From JBAYGJ01 sp041649335 (GTDB lineage Bacteria > Patescibacteriota > Patescibacteriia > UBA10025 > JAHIVO01): DNA of 64,000 nucleotides. Location: positions 26,283-90,282 of the forward strand of contig JBAZNF010000001.1 of NCBI GenBank assembly GCA_041649335.1, written 5' to 3'. This document shows, in pieces, positions 1 through 8,296 of the stretch. A program made the position numbers and the translations under genes. The notes beneath the pieces are model-generated. The model made no database searches. It had not been told where the DNA came from and was given only the letters and a program-made list of their open reading frames with translations. Position 1 is the stretch's first letter. Each line of letters begins with the position of its first letter.

Positions 1-334
1 ATACCGCGGACTTGTCCGCGTGCCGCGTGGCATGACCGGAGCGAAATCGAATGTCGTGTGTGATGCGCTGTTATTGGATGAACGTTCCCGCTCTGATACG
101 TATCCGACCATGGAAATAAAGGAAAGTGACGTGCAGATCGGCCATGAGGCATCGGTAGGCAAGATCGGGGAAGAGCAGTTGTTCTATTTGCGCAGCCGCG
201 GATTGAGCGAAGCCGAAGCCATGAATCTGATCGTAGCCGGTTTTATTGAACCGATCGCCAAGGAATTGCCATTGGAATACGCCGTCGAGCTAAACCGTTT
301 AATTCAATTGGAGATGGAGGGGAGCGTCGGATAA
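1..334 (+). CDS. sufB: SufB C-terminal part (Fe-S cluster assembly scaffold), cut by window edge
   Basis: The reading frame is open from base 2 and runs to the stop at 334, so this is the last ~110 residues of a longer gene. SufB with SufC and SufD forms the scaffold on which Fe-S clusters are built in the cytoplasm. The visible part holds the family C-terminal signature: SNVVCDALLLDE with a conserved Cys, RSDTYP, then a helical tail with QLFYLRSRGLSEAEA. The same tail motif recurs in the next gene, as expected for the SufB/SufD pair. It lies 4 bases upstream of sufD; sufC probably lies upstream of the window. No start can be assigned. Confidence 0.9.
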   Translation, partial: YRGLVRVPRGMTGAKSNVVCDALLLDERSRSDTYPTMEIKESDVQIGHEASVGKIGEEQLFYLRSRGLSEAEAMNLIVAGFIEPIAKELPLEYAVELNRLIQLEMEGSVG

Positions 335-338
335 TCAT

Positions 339-1046
339 ATGATGAAATCAAAACATTTTCACGTCAAGCAGGACATGACATTGGAAATCGACATGCGGAA
401 GCATCCAGCACTTGATTTCAGTATTACTGTCGAAGCCGGAAAGCAACTGAACCTGGTCTGGCTGGGGAACGGTTTACCGAAGCCGGTTCAGCCGTCCCTG
501 CGCATTGTTTTGAAGGAAAAGGCTCGTATGCATTTGGCACTGGCTGTGGCGCGTACGCATGTGGCAACGGCCGGAGTGGCGCTGGTCCTGGCTGGGGACG
601 GCGCGGAGGCATATGTGTCAGCTGTCTTTCATGGTTCAGGCGAAGACCGGCATGCGTTTGATGTGGCCATGCACCATCAGGCAAAAAATACCAAAGGTGA
701 TATACTGATAAAAGGTGTATATGAGGATTCGTCGTTTGGCCAGTTCAACGGATTGTTGAAAATACATCCCCGCGCGGATAAGACAAATTCATATTTTGTG
801 GATAACGTGTTGTTGTTCGGCCGGGGCATGGCTACGTCCATCCCGACGCTGGAGATTTCGGCCAATGATGTCCGGGCGACTCACGGGTCAACGACCAGCC
901 GGGTCAATGCCGAACAGCTGTTTTATCTCCGGAGCCGTGGATTGAACGTCGGTCAGGCGACAAAACATATCATTCAGGGATTTTTCCATCCGGTCCTATC
1001 CCGCCTGCCGCAGAACGCTTTACCATTATTTCCATATACCATATGA
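339..1046 (+). CDS. sufD: SufD-like Fe-S assembly protein, short form
   Basis: 235 residues. SufD pairs with SufB in the SufBC2D complex. The C-terminal half is typical: a right-handed beta-helix region ending in SIPTLEISANDVRATHGS and then QLFYLRSRGL, parallel to the SufB tail. E. coli SufD is about 420 residues, so much of the usual N-terminal region is missing; short SufD forms occur in reduced genomes. It starts 4 bases after sufB and its stop overlaps the sufS start by 4 bases (ATGA), so translation is probably coupled. A second ATG follows directly at 342. There is no evident ribosome binding site close to the start. Confidence 0.85.
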   Translation: MMKSKHFHVKQDMTLEIDMRKHPALDFSITVEAGKQLNLVWLGNGLPKPVQPSLRIVLKEKARMHLALAVARTHVATAGVALVLAGDGAEAYVSAVFHGSGEDRHAFDVAMHHQAKNTKGDILIKGVYEDSSFGQFNGLLKIHPRADKTNSYFVDNVLLFGRGMATSIPTLEISANDVRATHGSTTSRVNAEQLFYLRSRGLNVGQATKHIIQGFFHPVLSRLPQNALPLFPYTI

Positions 1047-2290
1047 CTCCATTAGTAAAAAAATCCTGGCCAAAGATAAAAGCGGACTTTCCGATCTTTT
1101 ACCAGAAGGTAAACGGCCAGCCGCTGGTATTTTTGGATTCTACGGCCAGCACCCAAAAACCGCAGTCAGTCATAAATGCGGTCAAGGAACTTTATGAGAC
1201 GTATTATGCCAATGTGCATCGGGGGATATATATGCTGTCGGAAAAATCATCCGAGGCGTATGAATTAGTGCGGCAAAAAGTTGCAGATTTCATCCACGCG
1301 CCTTCGGCCAGTGAGGTAATTTTTACGCGCAACGCGACGGAGAGCATCAATCTGGTTGCGTATACGTGGGGTCGGCAGAATATCGCTCAGGGGGACGTGA
1401 TCTTGCTTACGGAAATGGAGCATCACGCCAACCTGGTACCCTGGCAACTCCTGGCCAAGGAAAAAGGTGCCCGACTGTCGTTCATCCCGATCACGAAAGA
1501 TTTCCGGTTAGATGTGGCGGCGTTGGATTCATTGTTAGTCAAGCAGGTTAAATTAGTGGCGTTGACGCATATGTCCAACGTGTTAGGCACTATCAATCCG
1601 GTCAAGAAAATTATCAAGCAGGTTAGGAAAAAGGTGCCGCAGGCGGTCGTGCTGGTTGACGGAGCGCAAAGCGTGCCCCATTTTGCTGTGGACATGAAAG
1701 ACATTGATGCTGATTTTTACGCATTTTCCTCGCACAAGATGCTCGGCCCTACGGGCGTCGGCGTACTGTACGGCAAGCGGGAGCTGCTTGAACGCATGCC
1801 GCCGTTCATGACTGGCGGGGACATGATCGCCCAGGTGACGTATCAGGACGCTCAGTGGAACGATCTGCCATGGAAATTTGAAGCCGGCACGCCGAACATC
1901 GCCGGTACTATCGGTTTTGGCGCGGCCATTGATTATTTGCAGGCAATCGGCATGGACCGGATTTTTTCGCATGAACAGGATCTGACAGCGTTGGCCATCA
2001 AAGAATTGTCCGCCATCCCCGGTATCGTGATCTATGGGCCGCGTGAAGTGAAGGACCGGGGCGGCGCCGTCGCTTTCAGCGTCAGCGATATCCATCCGCA
2101 CGATCTCGCATCCATATTGGATGAACAGGGGATTGCCGTGCGGGCCGGACACCATTGCGCCCAACCGCTGCATGAGAAGCTGGGCGTCGAATCCACGACG
2201 CGGGCTAGTTTTTACCTCTATAACACTGAATCCGACGTCATGTCTTTAGTGGCTGCCTTAAAAAAAGCTAAGGAAATTTTTAACGTATGA
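1043..2290 (+). CDS. sufS: Cysteine desulfurase SufS
   Basis: 415 residues, normal family length. It is a PLP enzyme that takes sulfur from L-cysteine to give alanine and an enzyme persulfide for cluster assembly. The PLP lysine is seen at about residue 232 in SSHKMLGPTGVGVLYG, and the persulfide cysteine at about residue 372 in RAGHHCAQPLH, the group II (SufS) arrangement. TEMEHHANLVPW and the EAGTPN motif are also present. It overlaps sufD and sufU by 4 bases at each end. SufU as the next gene fits the SufS-SufU sulfur relay known from Gram-positive bacteria; SufE is absent here. Confidence 0.95.
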   Translation: MTPLVKKSWPKIKADFPIFYQKVNGQPLVFLDSTASTQKPQSVINAVKELYETYYANVHRGIYMLSEKSSEAYELVRQKVADFIHAPSASEVIFTRNATESINLVAYTWGRQNIAQGDVILLTEMEHHANLVPWQLLAKEKGARLSFIPITKDFRLDVAALDSLLVKQVKLVALTHMSNVLGTINPVKKIIKQVRKKVPQAVVLVDGAQSVPHFAVDMKDIDADFYAFSSHKMLGPTGVGVLYGKRELLERMPPFMTGGDMIAQVTYQDAQWNDLPWKFEAGTPNIAGTIGFGAAIDYLQAIGMDRIFSHEQDLTALAIKELSAIPGIVIYGPREVKDRGGAVAFSVSDIHPHDLASILDEQGIAVRAGHHCAQPLHEKLGVESTTRASFYLYNTESDVMSLVAALKKAKEIFNV

Positions 2291-2679
2291 CTTTCGACAT
2301 GTACAGGCAAATCATCATTGACCACGCGAAAAAGCCAAAAAACGTCGGTACGGTCAAACAGGCCGATGGCCAGGCTGAGCGAAATAATCCGCTATGCGGC
2401 GACCGTATTATGATTAGTTACCGTACGGATAAAACCAAGAAAAAGCTGCAGGAGGTCAAGTTTGACGGCGCGGGCTGCAGTATCGCAAAAGCGGCCGCCT
2501 CAATACTGACCGAAAAGGTGACCGGAAAAAGTATGGCAGAATTGAAAAAATATACTGACGACGATTTTATAAAGGACATGGGCGTGCCCATCACGCCGGC
2601 CAGGCGAAAATGCGCCCTCCTGGCGCTGGAGACTTTCCGGCAGGCTGCTCACGTAGAAAAAGACAATCATAAACACTAA
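2287..2679 (+). CDS. sufU: SufU-type sulfur acceptor / scaffold
   Basis: 130 residues. SufU accepts persulfide sulfur from SufS. The ligand set is visible: Cys37 and Asp39 (NPLCGD), Cys64 (DGAGCSIAKAAAS) and Cys109 (ARRKCALLALE). The sequence around Cys64 is SufU-like, but the 45-residue distance from Cys64 to Cys109 matches IscU. The insertion of about 18-21 residues that marks Bacillus SufU is absent. It overlaps sufS by 4 bases and is 18 bases before the superoxide dismutase gene. The C-terminus is charged and His-rich (DNHKH). Confidence 0.88.
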   Translation: MTFDMYRQIIIDHAKKPKNVGTVKQADGQAERNNPLCGDRIMISYRTDKTKKKLQEVKFDGAGCSIAKAAASILTEKVTGKSMAELKKYTDDDFIKDMGVPITPARRKCALLALETFRQAAHVEKDNHKH

Positions 2680-2697
2680 CCAAGAAATGATAGACAT

Positions 2698-3309
2698 ATG
2701 AGGAAATACGAAACGCCCAAGTTGCCCTATGCATACGACGCACTTGAGCCATATATCGATAAGGAGACGATATTGATCCATCACGACAAGCATCATGAGG
2801 CTTATACGCAAAAGCTGAACGCTGCGGTGGAAAAGCATCCGGAATTGTTCAGTAAGCCCGTGGAAGATTTATTGCGTGATTTGGACGCAATCCCTGAAGA
2901 CATCCGCTTGATAGTACGGAACCATGGCGGCGGCCACTACAACCATAATGTGTACTGGTCGATACTGGGCCCGAATGCTGGCGGTGAACCCAGCGGACAG
3001 TTAGCTACAGTAATCCAGCGTGATTTTGGCAGTATTGAAAAGTTGAAGGGGCTGATGGGCGAAACGGCGACCGGAATATTCGGTTCCGGTTGGGCGTGGC
3101 TGTCCGCGGCAGAGGGCACACTGATCGTGGAAAAGACAGCAAACCAGGATTCGCCGCTTTCCGCCGGCCATATACCGTTATTGGCAATTGATGTGTGGGA
3201 GCATGCATATTACCTGAAGTACCATAATGTCCGGGCGGACTACATTAAGGCATTTTGGAACGTGGTGAACTGGCAGGCGGTATCGGAACGGTATTTGGCT
3301 ACCGTTTAA
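2698..3309 (+). CDS. sodA: Superoxide dismutase, Mn-type features
   Basis: 203 residues, usual length for Fe/Mn superoxide dismutases, which convert superoxide to oxygen and peroxide. Metal ligands are recognisable: His in ILIHHDKHH, His in NHGGGHYNHNVYW, then Asp and His in DVWEHAYYLKYHN. The outer-sphere Gln lies in TANQDSPL, the Mn-type position, while the Fe-type AAQ before HYNH is replaced by GGG, so manganese or cambialistic use is more likely than strict iron. There is no signal peptide, so it is cytoplasmic. It sits between the SUF genes and ferritin, consistent with oxygen and iron stress defence. Confidence 0.93.
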   Translation: MRKYETPKLPYAYDALEPYIDKETILIHHDKHHEAYTQKLNAAVEKHPELFSKPVEDLLRDLDAIPEDIRLIVRNHGGGHYNHNVYWSILGPNAGGEPSGQLATVIQRDFGSIEKLKGLMGETATGIFGSGWAWLSAAEGTLIVEKTANQDSPLSAGHIPLLAIDVWEHAYYLKYHNVRADYIKAFWNVVNWQAVSERYLATV

Positions 3310-3359
3310 TGAAAAAATAGTGTATAGTGAGAGTAATTAATCATTAAGATATATAATTT

Positions 3360-3854
3360 ATGATAAATAAAAAAGTTGAAGCAGCATTCAATAAGCAGAT
3401 TGCGGAAGAACAGTATTCGGCCATGTTGTATCTGGCATTGGCCGCGTATTATGAGTCACGCAACCTGAAAGGGTTCGGGGCCTGGCTCCGGGCTCAGTAC
3501 GAAGAGGAGTTGACTCATGCCATGAAATTTGTTGATTTCATCCTGGAACGTGGCGGCAGTATCGAGCTCTCGGCATTGCCGAAGCCCCCGGTCAAACTAC
3601 CTCCACCGCATCAGGCTTTTGCCCTGGCCTACCAGCATGAGCAGAAAATCACTCGTTTGATACACGGGCTATACGATTTAGCCACAAAAGAGAAGGATTA
3701 CCCATCCCAGAGTTTCCTGAAGTGGTTCATTGACGAGCAGGTCGAGGAAGAAGCGAATACCCTAGAGATAACCGAGAAACTGAAGATGATCGGCGAGAAA
3801 GGCAGCGGCATCTTCATGTTGGACCATCAATTAGGTAAGCGTGGGAAGGAATAA
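3360..3854 (+). CDS. Ferritin (non-haem, FtnA-like)
   Basis: 164 residues forming the four-helix ferritin fold that stores iron as a ferric mineral after ferroxidation. Ferroxidase-centre residues are visible: Glu in AEEQYSAMLYLALA, the helix B pair EEELTHAMKF (Glu and His), and helix D residues in WFIDEQVEEEANT. No haem-binding Met typical of bacterioferritin is evident. A stretch rich in prolines (KPPVKLPPP) links helices B and C. It is 50 bases after sod and 3 bases before the ferredoxin gene. A weak -10-like TATATA precedes the start, so a local promoter is possible. Confidence 0.93.
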   Translation: MINKKVEAAFNKQIAEEQYSAMLYLALAAYYESRNLKGFGAWLRAQYEEELTHAMKFVDFILERGGSIELSALPKPPVKLPPPHQAFALAYQHEQKITRLIHGLYDLATKEKDYPSQSFLKWFIDEQVEEEANTLEITEKLKMIGEKGSGIFMLDHQLGKRGKE

Positions 3855-3857
3855 TTT

Positions 3858-4070
3858 ATGAAAATTCATCTTGACCGGGATAAATGTATCAGTGCAGGTA
3901 CGTGCGTAGCCATTGCGCCTGACGTTTTTGAGCTGGATGAGGAGGGGAAAGTCAAGATGAAAAATGAACATGGGGCTGACGACCAAACCATCCTCGATGC
4001 CGCCAAATCCTGTCCAGTCCTGGCCATTGAACTGTATCAGGATGACGGCCGCAGGATTTTCCCCGAGTAA
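3858..4070 (+). CDS. Small ferredoxin, [3Fe-4S] type
   Basis: 70 residues. Three cysteines are present: Cys10 and Cys16 (DKCISAGTCVAIAP) and Cys52 (KSCPVLAI). The position that would hold the second ligand of a [4Fe-4S] cluster is Ala13, so a [3Fe-4S] cluster is expected, as in the single-cluster ferredoxins that serve cytochrome P450 and other oxidoreductases. The acidic middle (ELDEEGKV) is typical. It lies 3 bases after ferritin and 26 before a DsbA-like gene. The electron partner is unknown; release of iron from ferritin is one speculative role. Confidence 0.88.
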   Translation: MKIHLDRDKCISAGTCVAIAPDVFELDEEGKVKMKNEHGADDQTILDAAKSCPVLAIELYQDDGRRIFPE

Positions 4071-4096
4071 CGAATCATAGACACATTACCATCAGT

Positions 4097-4813
4097 ATGG
4101 AACAGGGCGAAAACAGCAGTGACCAGGTTTCCGAATTGCAAAAAAAAGCCCGGCGGTGGAAGGCGTTGTTTGTTGTGATCGCCGCGGTGGTAGTAGTGCT
4201 TTTGTCACTGGGTGTGTATTTTTATGTCTTAGTCAGGAAAAATATTGAAATCGTCAATGGGGGCGCTGATACGAACCAATCAACAATTGCAGAGGTCGAC
4301 TCACCCGATGCCCCGTATACCGGAAGTGCGGATTCGCCGGTGGTAGTAGTGGAGTTCTCCGATTTCCAGTGTCCGTATTGCGAACAGGCGTTTCCGGTAG
4401 TGCGGGAGCTGATAAATTTTTACGGCGATAGGATCAAGTTCGAGTACCGCAATTTCCCTATTTCAGAAAGCCATCCGGACGCGCAGAAAGCAGCCGAGGC
4501 CGGCCTCTGCGCCCAAAATCAGGGGAAATTCTGGGAGTTGCATGACAAGATGTTCATAAATCAGTCTGATCTGTCCGTGTTGGCCCTAAAAAATTACGCC
4601 AAAGAGATCAACCTGGATTCGGCAAAATTTAATACTTGCCTGGATAGCGGAGCATTCGCCCAGAGAGTCCAGAAGGATTTCCAGGACGGTCTATTTGCCG
4701 GGGTGCAGGGGACGCCGACATTTTTCGTCAACGGGCAAATCCTGCAGGGTGTTCCGACATTCGCCGACATGCAGGGGGCAATTGACCAATTATTGTCTTA
4801 TTACGGCCGATAA
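4097..4813 (+). CDS. Membrane-anchored DsbA/DsbG-like thiol oxidoreductase
   Basis: 238 residues. After a charged cytoplasmic N-terminus a transmembrane helix spans about residues 24-47, then an outside thioredoxin-fold domain. The active site is CPYC at about residues 92-95 (DFQCPYCEQ) and the cis-proline loop is GTPTFF with Pro at about 207. The helical insertion between them (EAGLCAQNQGKFWELHDKM) is typical of the DsbA-like thioredoxin_4 family. The likely role is forming disulfides in exported proteins, of which this window encodes several Cys-rich ones. It is the last gene of the suf-sod-ferritin run. Confidence 0.9.
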   Translation: MEQGENSSDQVSELQKKARRWKALFVVIAAVVVVLLSLGVYFYVLVRKNIEIVNGGADTNQSTIAEVDSPDAPYTGSADSPVVVVEFSDFQCPYCEQAFPVVRELINFYGDRIKFEYRNFPISESHPDAQKAAEAGLCAQNQGKFWELHDKMFINQSDLSVLALKNYAKEINLDSAKFNTCLDSGAFAQRVQKDFQDGLFAGVQGTPTFFVNGQILQGVPTFADMQGAIDQLLSYYGR

Positions 4814-4893
4814 GATACACTATACTGGTTATTACTGATTTGGGGGGGAAGCGGTTGGTGCGGCTCAAGAATTCGTTTTTGACCCCTAGCGCT

Positions 4894-4921
4894 TTGACTG
4901 GCGGGGGTGGTGTGCTACAAT
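4894..4921 (+). promoter_or_regulatory. Sigma70-type promoter for the second DsbA-like gene
   Basis: TTGACT (4894-4899) and TACAAT (4916-4921) with a 16-base spacer, 58 bases before the start at 4980. This separates the second DsbA-like gene from the upstream run. Confidence 0.6.
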
Positions 4922-4979
4922 AATAAGCACAAACGTTAGTAGTATTTAATAAAGAATAATAATTAAATAATTATATAGT

Positions 4980-5747
4980 ATGTCAGATATGAAGAATTTT
5001 GACGAAAAGCCGCAGGCAGTCATTTTTAAGACTCCACCTCGCATGGCTTTCATTACCGGCATTTTAGCCGGGGTTACGCTCACGTCATTGGTGGCATTTG
5101 TCATGACGTATTCATTGTTACGGACAAAGATCGACGATAGTAACAGCAATACCAACCAGGCCGCTGCAGCCCAGGCGAACTCCAATTCAGCCGCTGTCGC
5201 AGATACCAATACGGCCCCAACTGTCGCAGATATCACCATAAAACCGACTGATTATGTCCGGGGTGATACCAATGCGCCGGTAACGCTGGTGGAATATTCG
5301 GATTTTGAATGTCCGTATTGTGAGTCGTTGGCCACGACGCTGGATCAGGTCATGACTGATTATCAGGGGAAGGTAAAATTGGTATACCGGTATTTTCCCT
5401 TGACCAGCATTCATCCCAATGCCCAAAAATCGGCTGAGGCGGCTGAATGCGCAGGGGCGCAAGGCAAGTTTTGGGAAATGCATGACAAGTTGTTTGAGAA
5501 CCAGAGCGCGTTGGCGGTGACTGACTTGAAGCAATATGCTAAGGATTTAGGATTGAACACCACGACATTCAACAATTGTTTGGATAACGGCACGGCTACG
5601 GCCCGCGTGAACAGCGACGAGCAGGAGGGGATCAATTATGGCGTACAGGGGACGCCTGCAACGTTCATCAACGGCACGCTGGTCTCCGGGGCTTTGCCAT
5701 ATTCCAGCTTTAAATCAGCCATAGACGCTGCATTGGCTAATACCTAA
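4980..5747 (+). CDS. Second membrane-anchored DsbA-like thiol oxidoreductase
   Basis: 255 residues, paralogue of the preceding DsbA-like protein. One N-terminal transmembrane helix (about residues 21-42) is followed by an Asn/Ala/Thr-rich linker (about 45-80) and the thioredoxin-like domain. The active site is CPYC at about 111-114 (DFECPYCES); the cis-Pro loop is GTPATFING. The helical segment EAAECAGAQGKFWEMHDKL matches that of the neighbour closely, so the pair arose by duplication. It has its own promoter (4894-4921) and precedes lgt by 25 bases, placing it with envelope protein maturation. Confidence 0.9.
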   Translation: MSDMKNFDEKPQAVIFKTPPRMAFITGILAGVTLTSLVAFVMTYSLLRTKIDDSNSNTNQAAAAQANSNSAAVADTNTAPTVADITIKPTDYVRGDTNAPVTLVEYSDFECPYCESLATTLDQVMTDYQGKVKLVYRYFPLTSIHPNAQKSAEAAECAGAQGKFWEMHDKLFENQSALAVTDLKQYAKDLGLNTTTFNNCLDNGTATARVNSDEQEGINYGVQGTPATFINGTLVSGALPYSSFKSAIDAALANT

Positions 5748-5772
5748 GGATACATAACAATAGCTTGAGGCA

Positions 5773-6561
5773 ATGTTTTTACATACATTCCACCCACAAG
5801 CTATTGCACTGACAATCGGAGAAGTCTCTGTTCACTGGTACGGCATCAGTATCGCTACAGCCGTTGCCATTGGCCTGATCACTACACTATACACATTCAC
5901 GAAGAAGCAGGTTGATACGACCCATGTCTACAACCTGTTTTTTCTTATTTTATTTTTTGGGTTGTTTGGCGGCCGGATTGGCCATGTTATCGGCGAGTGG
6001 TCGTACTATCATGACCACACTGCCGAATTGGCGAGTATTTGGCATGGCGGGCTGGCTATCCACGGAGTATTGGCCGGCGCATTAGTGGCCGTGTGGATAT
6101 ACGCTCGGGTGAAGCGCCTGTCCTTCTGGTTGCTGACTGACCTGATGGTGGTGGCCCTGCCCGTGATGCAGGCTGTCGGCCGGTGGGGGAATTATTTCAA
6201 TCAGGAGCTCTACGGCCGGCCGACATCAAGCGGATGGGGCATCCCGATTGATCCGGCATTCCGTGAACCGGGGTATGAGTCGTATGCATTTTTTCACCCG
6301 TTGTTTTTATATGAGTCCGGGCTGATGCTGATGGTATTCGGGCTGATGGCCTGGCTTTTTTTTAAAGCAAAAATACGTCCAGGGGCACTGACCGCCATTT
6401 ATTTTGTTCTTTTTTCAATTGTGCGGTTTATGTTGGACTATATCCGTCTGCACAAGCCGATGCTCGGTGTTCTCAGCGAAACGCAATGGTTGAGCCTAGT
6501 CATTTTTTTCTTGGCCGTTTTTGGCCTCTGGCGACTCTATCGCCAGCCCACGACGGCATAA
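5773..6561 (+). CDS. lgt: Prolipoprotein diacylglyceryl transferase
   Basis: 262 residues, multi-span membrane enzyme that attaches diacylglycerol to the lipobox cysteine of prolipoproteins. Family motifs are clear: HGGLAIHGVLAGAL and the Lgt signature GRWGNYFNQELYGRP. Seven membrane segments can be traced. The GAGG at 5765-5768 (cttgaggcaATG) may serve as a weak ribosome binding site. The 3' end overlaps by 25 bases with the convergent gene at 6537-7040. Confidence 0.95.
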   Translation: MFLHTFHPQAIALTIGEVSVHWYGISIATAVAIGLITTLYTFTKKQVDTTHVYNLFFLILFFGLFGGRIGHVIGEWSYYHDHTAELASIWHGGLAIHGVLAGALVAVWIYARVKRLSFWLLTDLMVVALPVMQAVGRWGNYFNQELYGRPTSSGWGIPIDPAFREPGYESYAFFHPLFLYESGLMLMVFGLMAWLFFKAKIRPGALTAIYFVLFSIVRFMLDYIRLHKPMLGVLSETQWLSLVIFFLAVFGLWRLYRQPTTA

Positions 6562-7040
6562 AGCAAACCGAAAAAAATTATAATCTGGACGGCAATCCCT
6601 AGCCAGATGCTTTTACAATGGCGGTCAATCAGGTTGTGGATATACCTATGAAAGTCATTGACATGTTTAAGGACAGTAAAAATTCCTATTCGTCCCGTCT
6701 CTGGTTGGGGGCGTCTGGAAATGAAAAAACCGATAAACAGGAGCAGGTCAGGCAGGACACTGGCCATCAGTACCGGCAGCAGCGTTGTAATTTTTGGCAG
6801 GACGCCGGTTTGCCAGAGGATGGCCAATAGAATCAATGTGCCAAACAAGTCCGCGCCCACGACATAAGCCATGCGCCGGTTACCGGGGCCCCGTGCCATC
6901 CATGGGCCCAGGTGTTTGTCGCCGTGAGGGATCAAATCAAGAAAATAATGCGATAATAGTGCGAGGCCGATAGCCGGCCACATGCTTGGCATGCGCTGGC
7001 AGATGGCGATGCCGGCTAAAACATGGGTGGTCGCAAACAT
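6537..7040 (-). CDS. Polytopic membrane protein, possible membrane-bound metal-dependent hydrolase
   Basis: 167 residues with four to five hydrophobic helices. The N-terminus MFATTHVLAGIAI, the segment LLSHYFLDLIPHGDKH and the late HVNDFHRYIHN give a His/Asp pattern reminiscent of the YdjM / membrane-bound hydrolase superfamily, where His and Asp near membrane faces bind a metal. This is a weak family assignment. It converges with lgt (25-base overlap) and is 18 bases downstream of the EamA transporter gene, so those two probably form one minus-strand transcript. Confidence 0.6.
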   Translation of the reverse strand: MFATTHVLAGIAICQRMPSMWPAIGLALLSHYFLDLIPHGDKHLGPWMARGPGNRRMAYVVGADLFGTLILLAILWQTGVLPKITTLLPVLMASVLPDLLLFIGFFISRRPQPETGRIGIFTVLKHVNDFHRYIHNLIDRHCKSIWLGIAVQIIIFFGLLYAVVGWR

Positions 7041-7058
7041 ATTTATTACATTGGGGAA

Positions 7059-7949
7059 TTATGCGCTGACGATGGCCAATAGTACAACCGCTATTAGGGA
7101 GATGGCAATGCCATAATATTGATGGCGGTCCAGTTTTTCCCGATTCAGCATGACACCCAGCAGCGCTGCCAGAGCGATGTAGCATTCAGTTATCGCTATG
7201 GTGATTGAAATGGGGATTTTGGTTACCGCGTAGGCGTATGCTACCCATGCGGCGTTGTCGAAAATTCCCTGAAAAATGACGGGCGGCCAATGTTCACGGG
7301 TGAGGCTGAAAGTTGATTTCAATTGGCCGCGATATGCAATCCAGATGAAACAGAGGGTGGTCAGGATTATGTCCACGCCCCAGATGGCCAGCAGCGGATC
7401 GGTGCGCCGGCTCAATACACCGGTTAATACATTGGTAAATGCGGCAGCGACTGTTCCGATGATGGCAATAATCACGCCCTGCTCGAGGAACGTGCGGTGG
7501 CGAAATATGTTCCACCAGTGTTGAGGATCCCGTCGTAATACCGTCACCAGCAAGCCGATAAAAACGAGGATGATCAGCCAGAGCTGCATAGAAGTGACGG
7601 TTTCTCCGATGATAATCAGGCCGATGATGATGGTCAGTGGCAATTCAAAGCTCGCGACCGGTTCAATGACCGACAGTTTGCCGCGGCGGAACGCCTCCAA
7701 CAACAGGATGGAATAGGTGGCAGCGATGAATACGGTCCAGGCCAGAAGTGGCAGGATATGTGTTGTTTTGGCGAGTTCGGGGATGCGGTGCCACACTAAC
7801 GGCAGTAAGCCGACAGATCCGATGAGACTGATATAGAACAAAGTCGGTATCGCCCCGATGATCCGGGTGGATTTTTGGATGATATAGTCACCGAATCCCC
7901 AGGCGAGGAGGGCGACAAGCGCAGCCAATAAGCCTTCTGTTTGGTGCAT
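7059..7949 (-). CDS. EamA/DMT-family transporter
   Basis: 296 residues, about ten transmembrane helices in two homologous EamA repeats (roughly residues 5-140 and 155-292), the usual architecture of drug/metabolite exporters. The second repeat begins near EQGVIIAIIGTVAAAF. Short charged loops such as RRGKLSV and NREKLDRHQ follow the family pattern. The substrate cannot be read from sequence. It faces away from the tRNA cluster and its promoter must lie in 7950-8020. Confidence 0.85.
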   Translation of the reverse strand: MHQTEGLLAALVALLAWGFGDYIIQKSTRIIGAIPTLFYISLIGSVGLLPLVWHRIPELAKTTHILPLLAWTVFIAATYSILLLEAFRRGKLSVIEPVASFELPLTIIIGLIIIGETVTSMQLWLIILVFIGLLVTVLRRDPQHWWNIFRHRTFLEQGVIIAIIGTVAAAFTNVLTGVLSRRTDPLLAIWGVDIILTTLCFIWIAYRGQLKSTFSLTREHWPPVIFQGIFDNAAWVAYAYAVTKIPISITIAITECYIALAALLGVMLNREKLDRHQYYGIAISLIAVVLLAIVSA

Positions 7950-8019
7950 AGAAATTTTTCATTATTACCATTAAGTATAGCATGGGTTGATTATGAACCA
8001 GAATGACTGCCCTGCGGCC

Positions 8020-8048
8020 TTGCGTTTTTCCGGGTATTACCCTATACT
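8020..8048 (+). promoter_or_regulatory. Promoter of the tRNA pair
   Basis: TTGCGT (8020-8025), 17-base spacer, TATACT (8043-8048). Transcription would start near 8055 and run through the two CAT-anticodon tRNAs to the terminator at 8297-8337. Confidence 0.6.
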
Positions 8049-8055
8049 GCCAAAG

Positions 8056-8074
8056 AACCCTTACAAGGGTTTTT
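8056..8074 (+). other. Hairpin with U-run between promoter and first tRNA
   Basis: AACCCT (8056-8061), loop TACA, AGGGTT (8066-8071), then a run of five T. It sits exactly where the transcript should begin, 12 bases before the initiator tRNA. It looks like a weak intrinsic terminator or a 5' leader hairpin removed during tRNA maturation. Confidence 0.5.
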
Positions 8075-8085
8075 CTATACCTCAT

Positions 8086-8160
8086 CGCCGGGTAGAGCAG
8101 TGGCAGCTCGCGGGGCTCATAATCCCGAGGTCGGGGGATCGAATCCCCCCCCGGCAACCA
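8086..8160 (+). tRNA. Initiator tRNA-fMet (CAT)
   Basis: 75 nt with encoded CCA. Acceptor stem CGCCGGG pairs with CCCGGCA so that the first pair is a C1-A72 mismatch, the hallmark of bacterial initiator tRNA. D arm GAGCAGTGGCAGCTC, anticodon loop CTCATAA (CAT), a G-rich anticodon stem (CGGGG/TCCCG) and T arm with GATCGAATC all fit. The only other CAT tRNA in view lacks the C1-A72 mismatch. Confidence 0.92.
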
Positions 8161-8201
8161 ATAAACAATTCTAAATTATAAAGCCAGTCCACCTGACTTA
8201 G

Positions 8202-8278
8202 GCCAGGGTAGCTCAGTTGGTTAGAGCGTGGGACTCATAAGCCCAAGGTCGTGGGTTCAACTCCCACCCCTGGTACCA
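8202..8278 (+). tRNA. tRNA with CAT anticodon: elongator Met or Ile (lysidine)
   Basis: 77 nt with encoded CCA. Acceptor GCCAGGG/CCCTGGT, D arm GCTCAGTTGGTTAGAGC, anticodon loop CTCATAA, variable AGGTC, T arm GTGGG-TTCAACT-CCCAC. The anticodon stem has an A-G mismatch next to the loop. Elongator Met is the default reading; tRNA-Ile2, whose C34 is modified by TilS, cannot be excluded by eye. Confidence 0.9.
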
Positions 8279-8296
8279 GGTAATATGACCTGTGAT

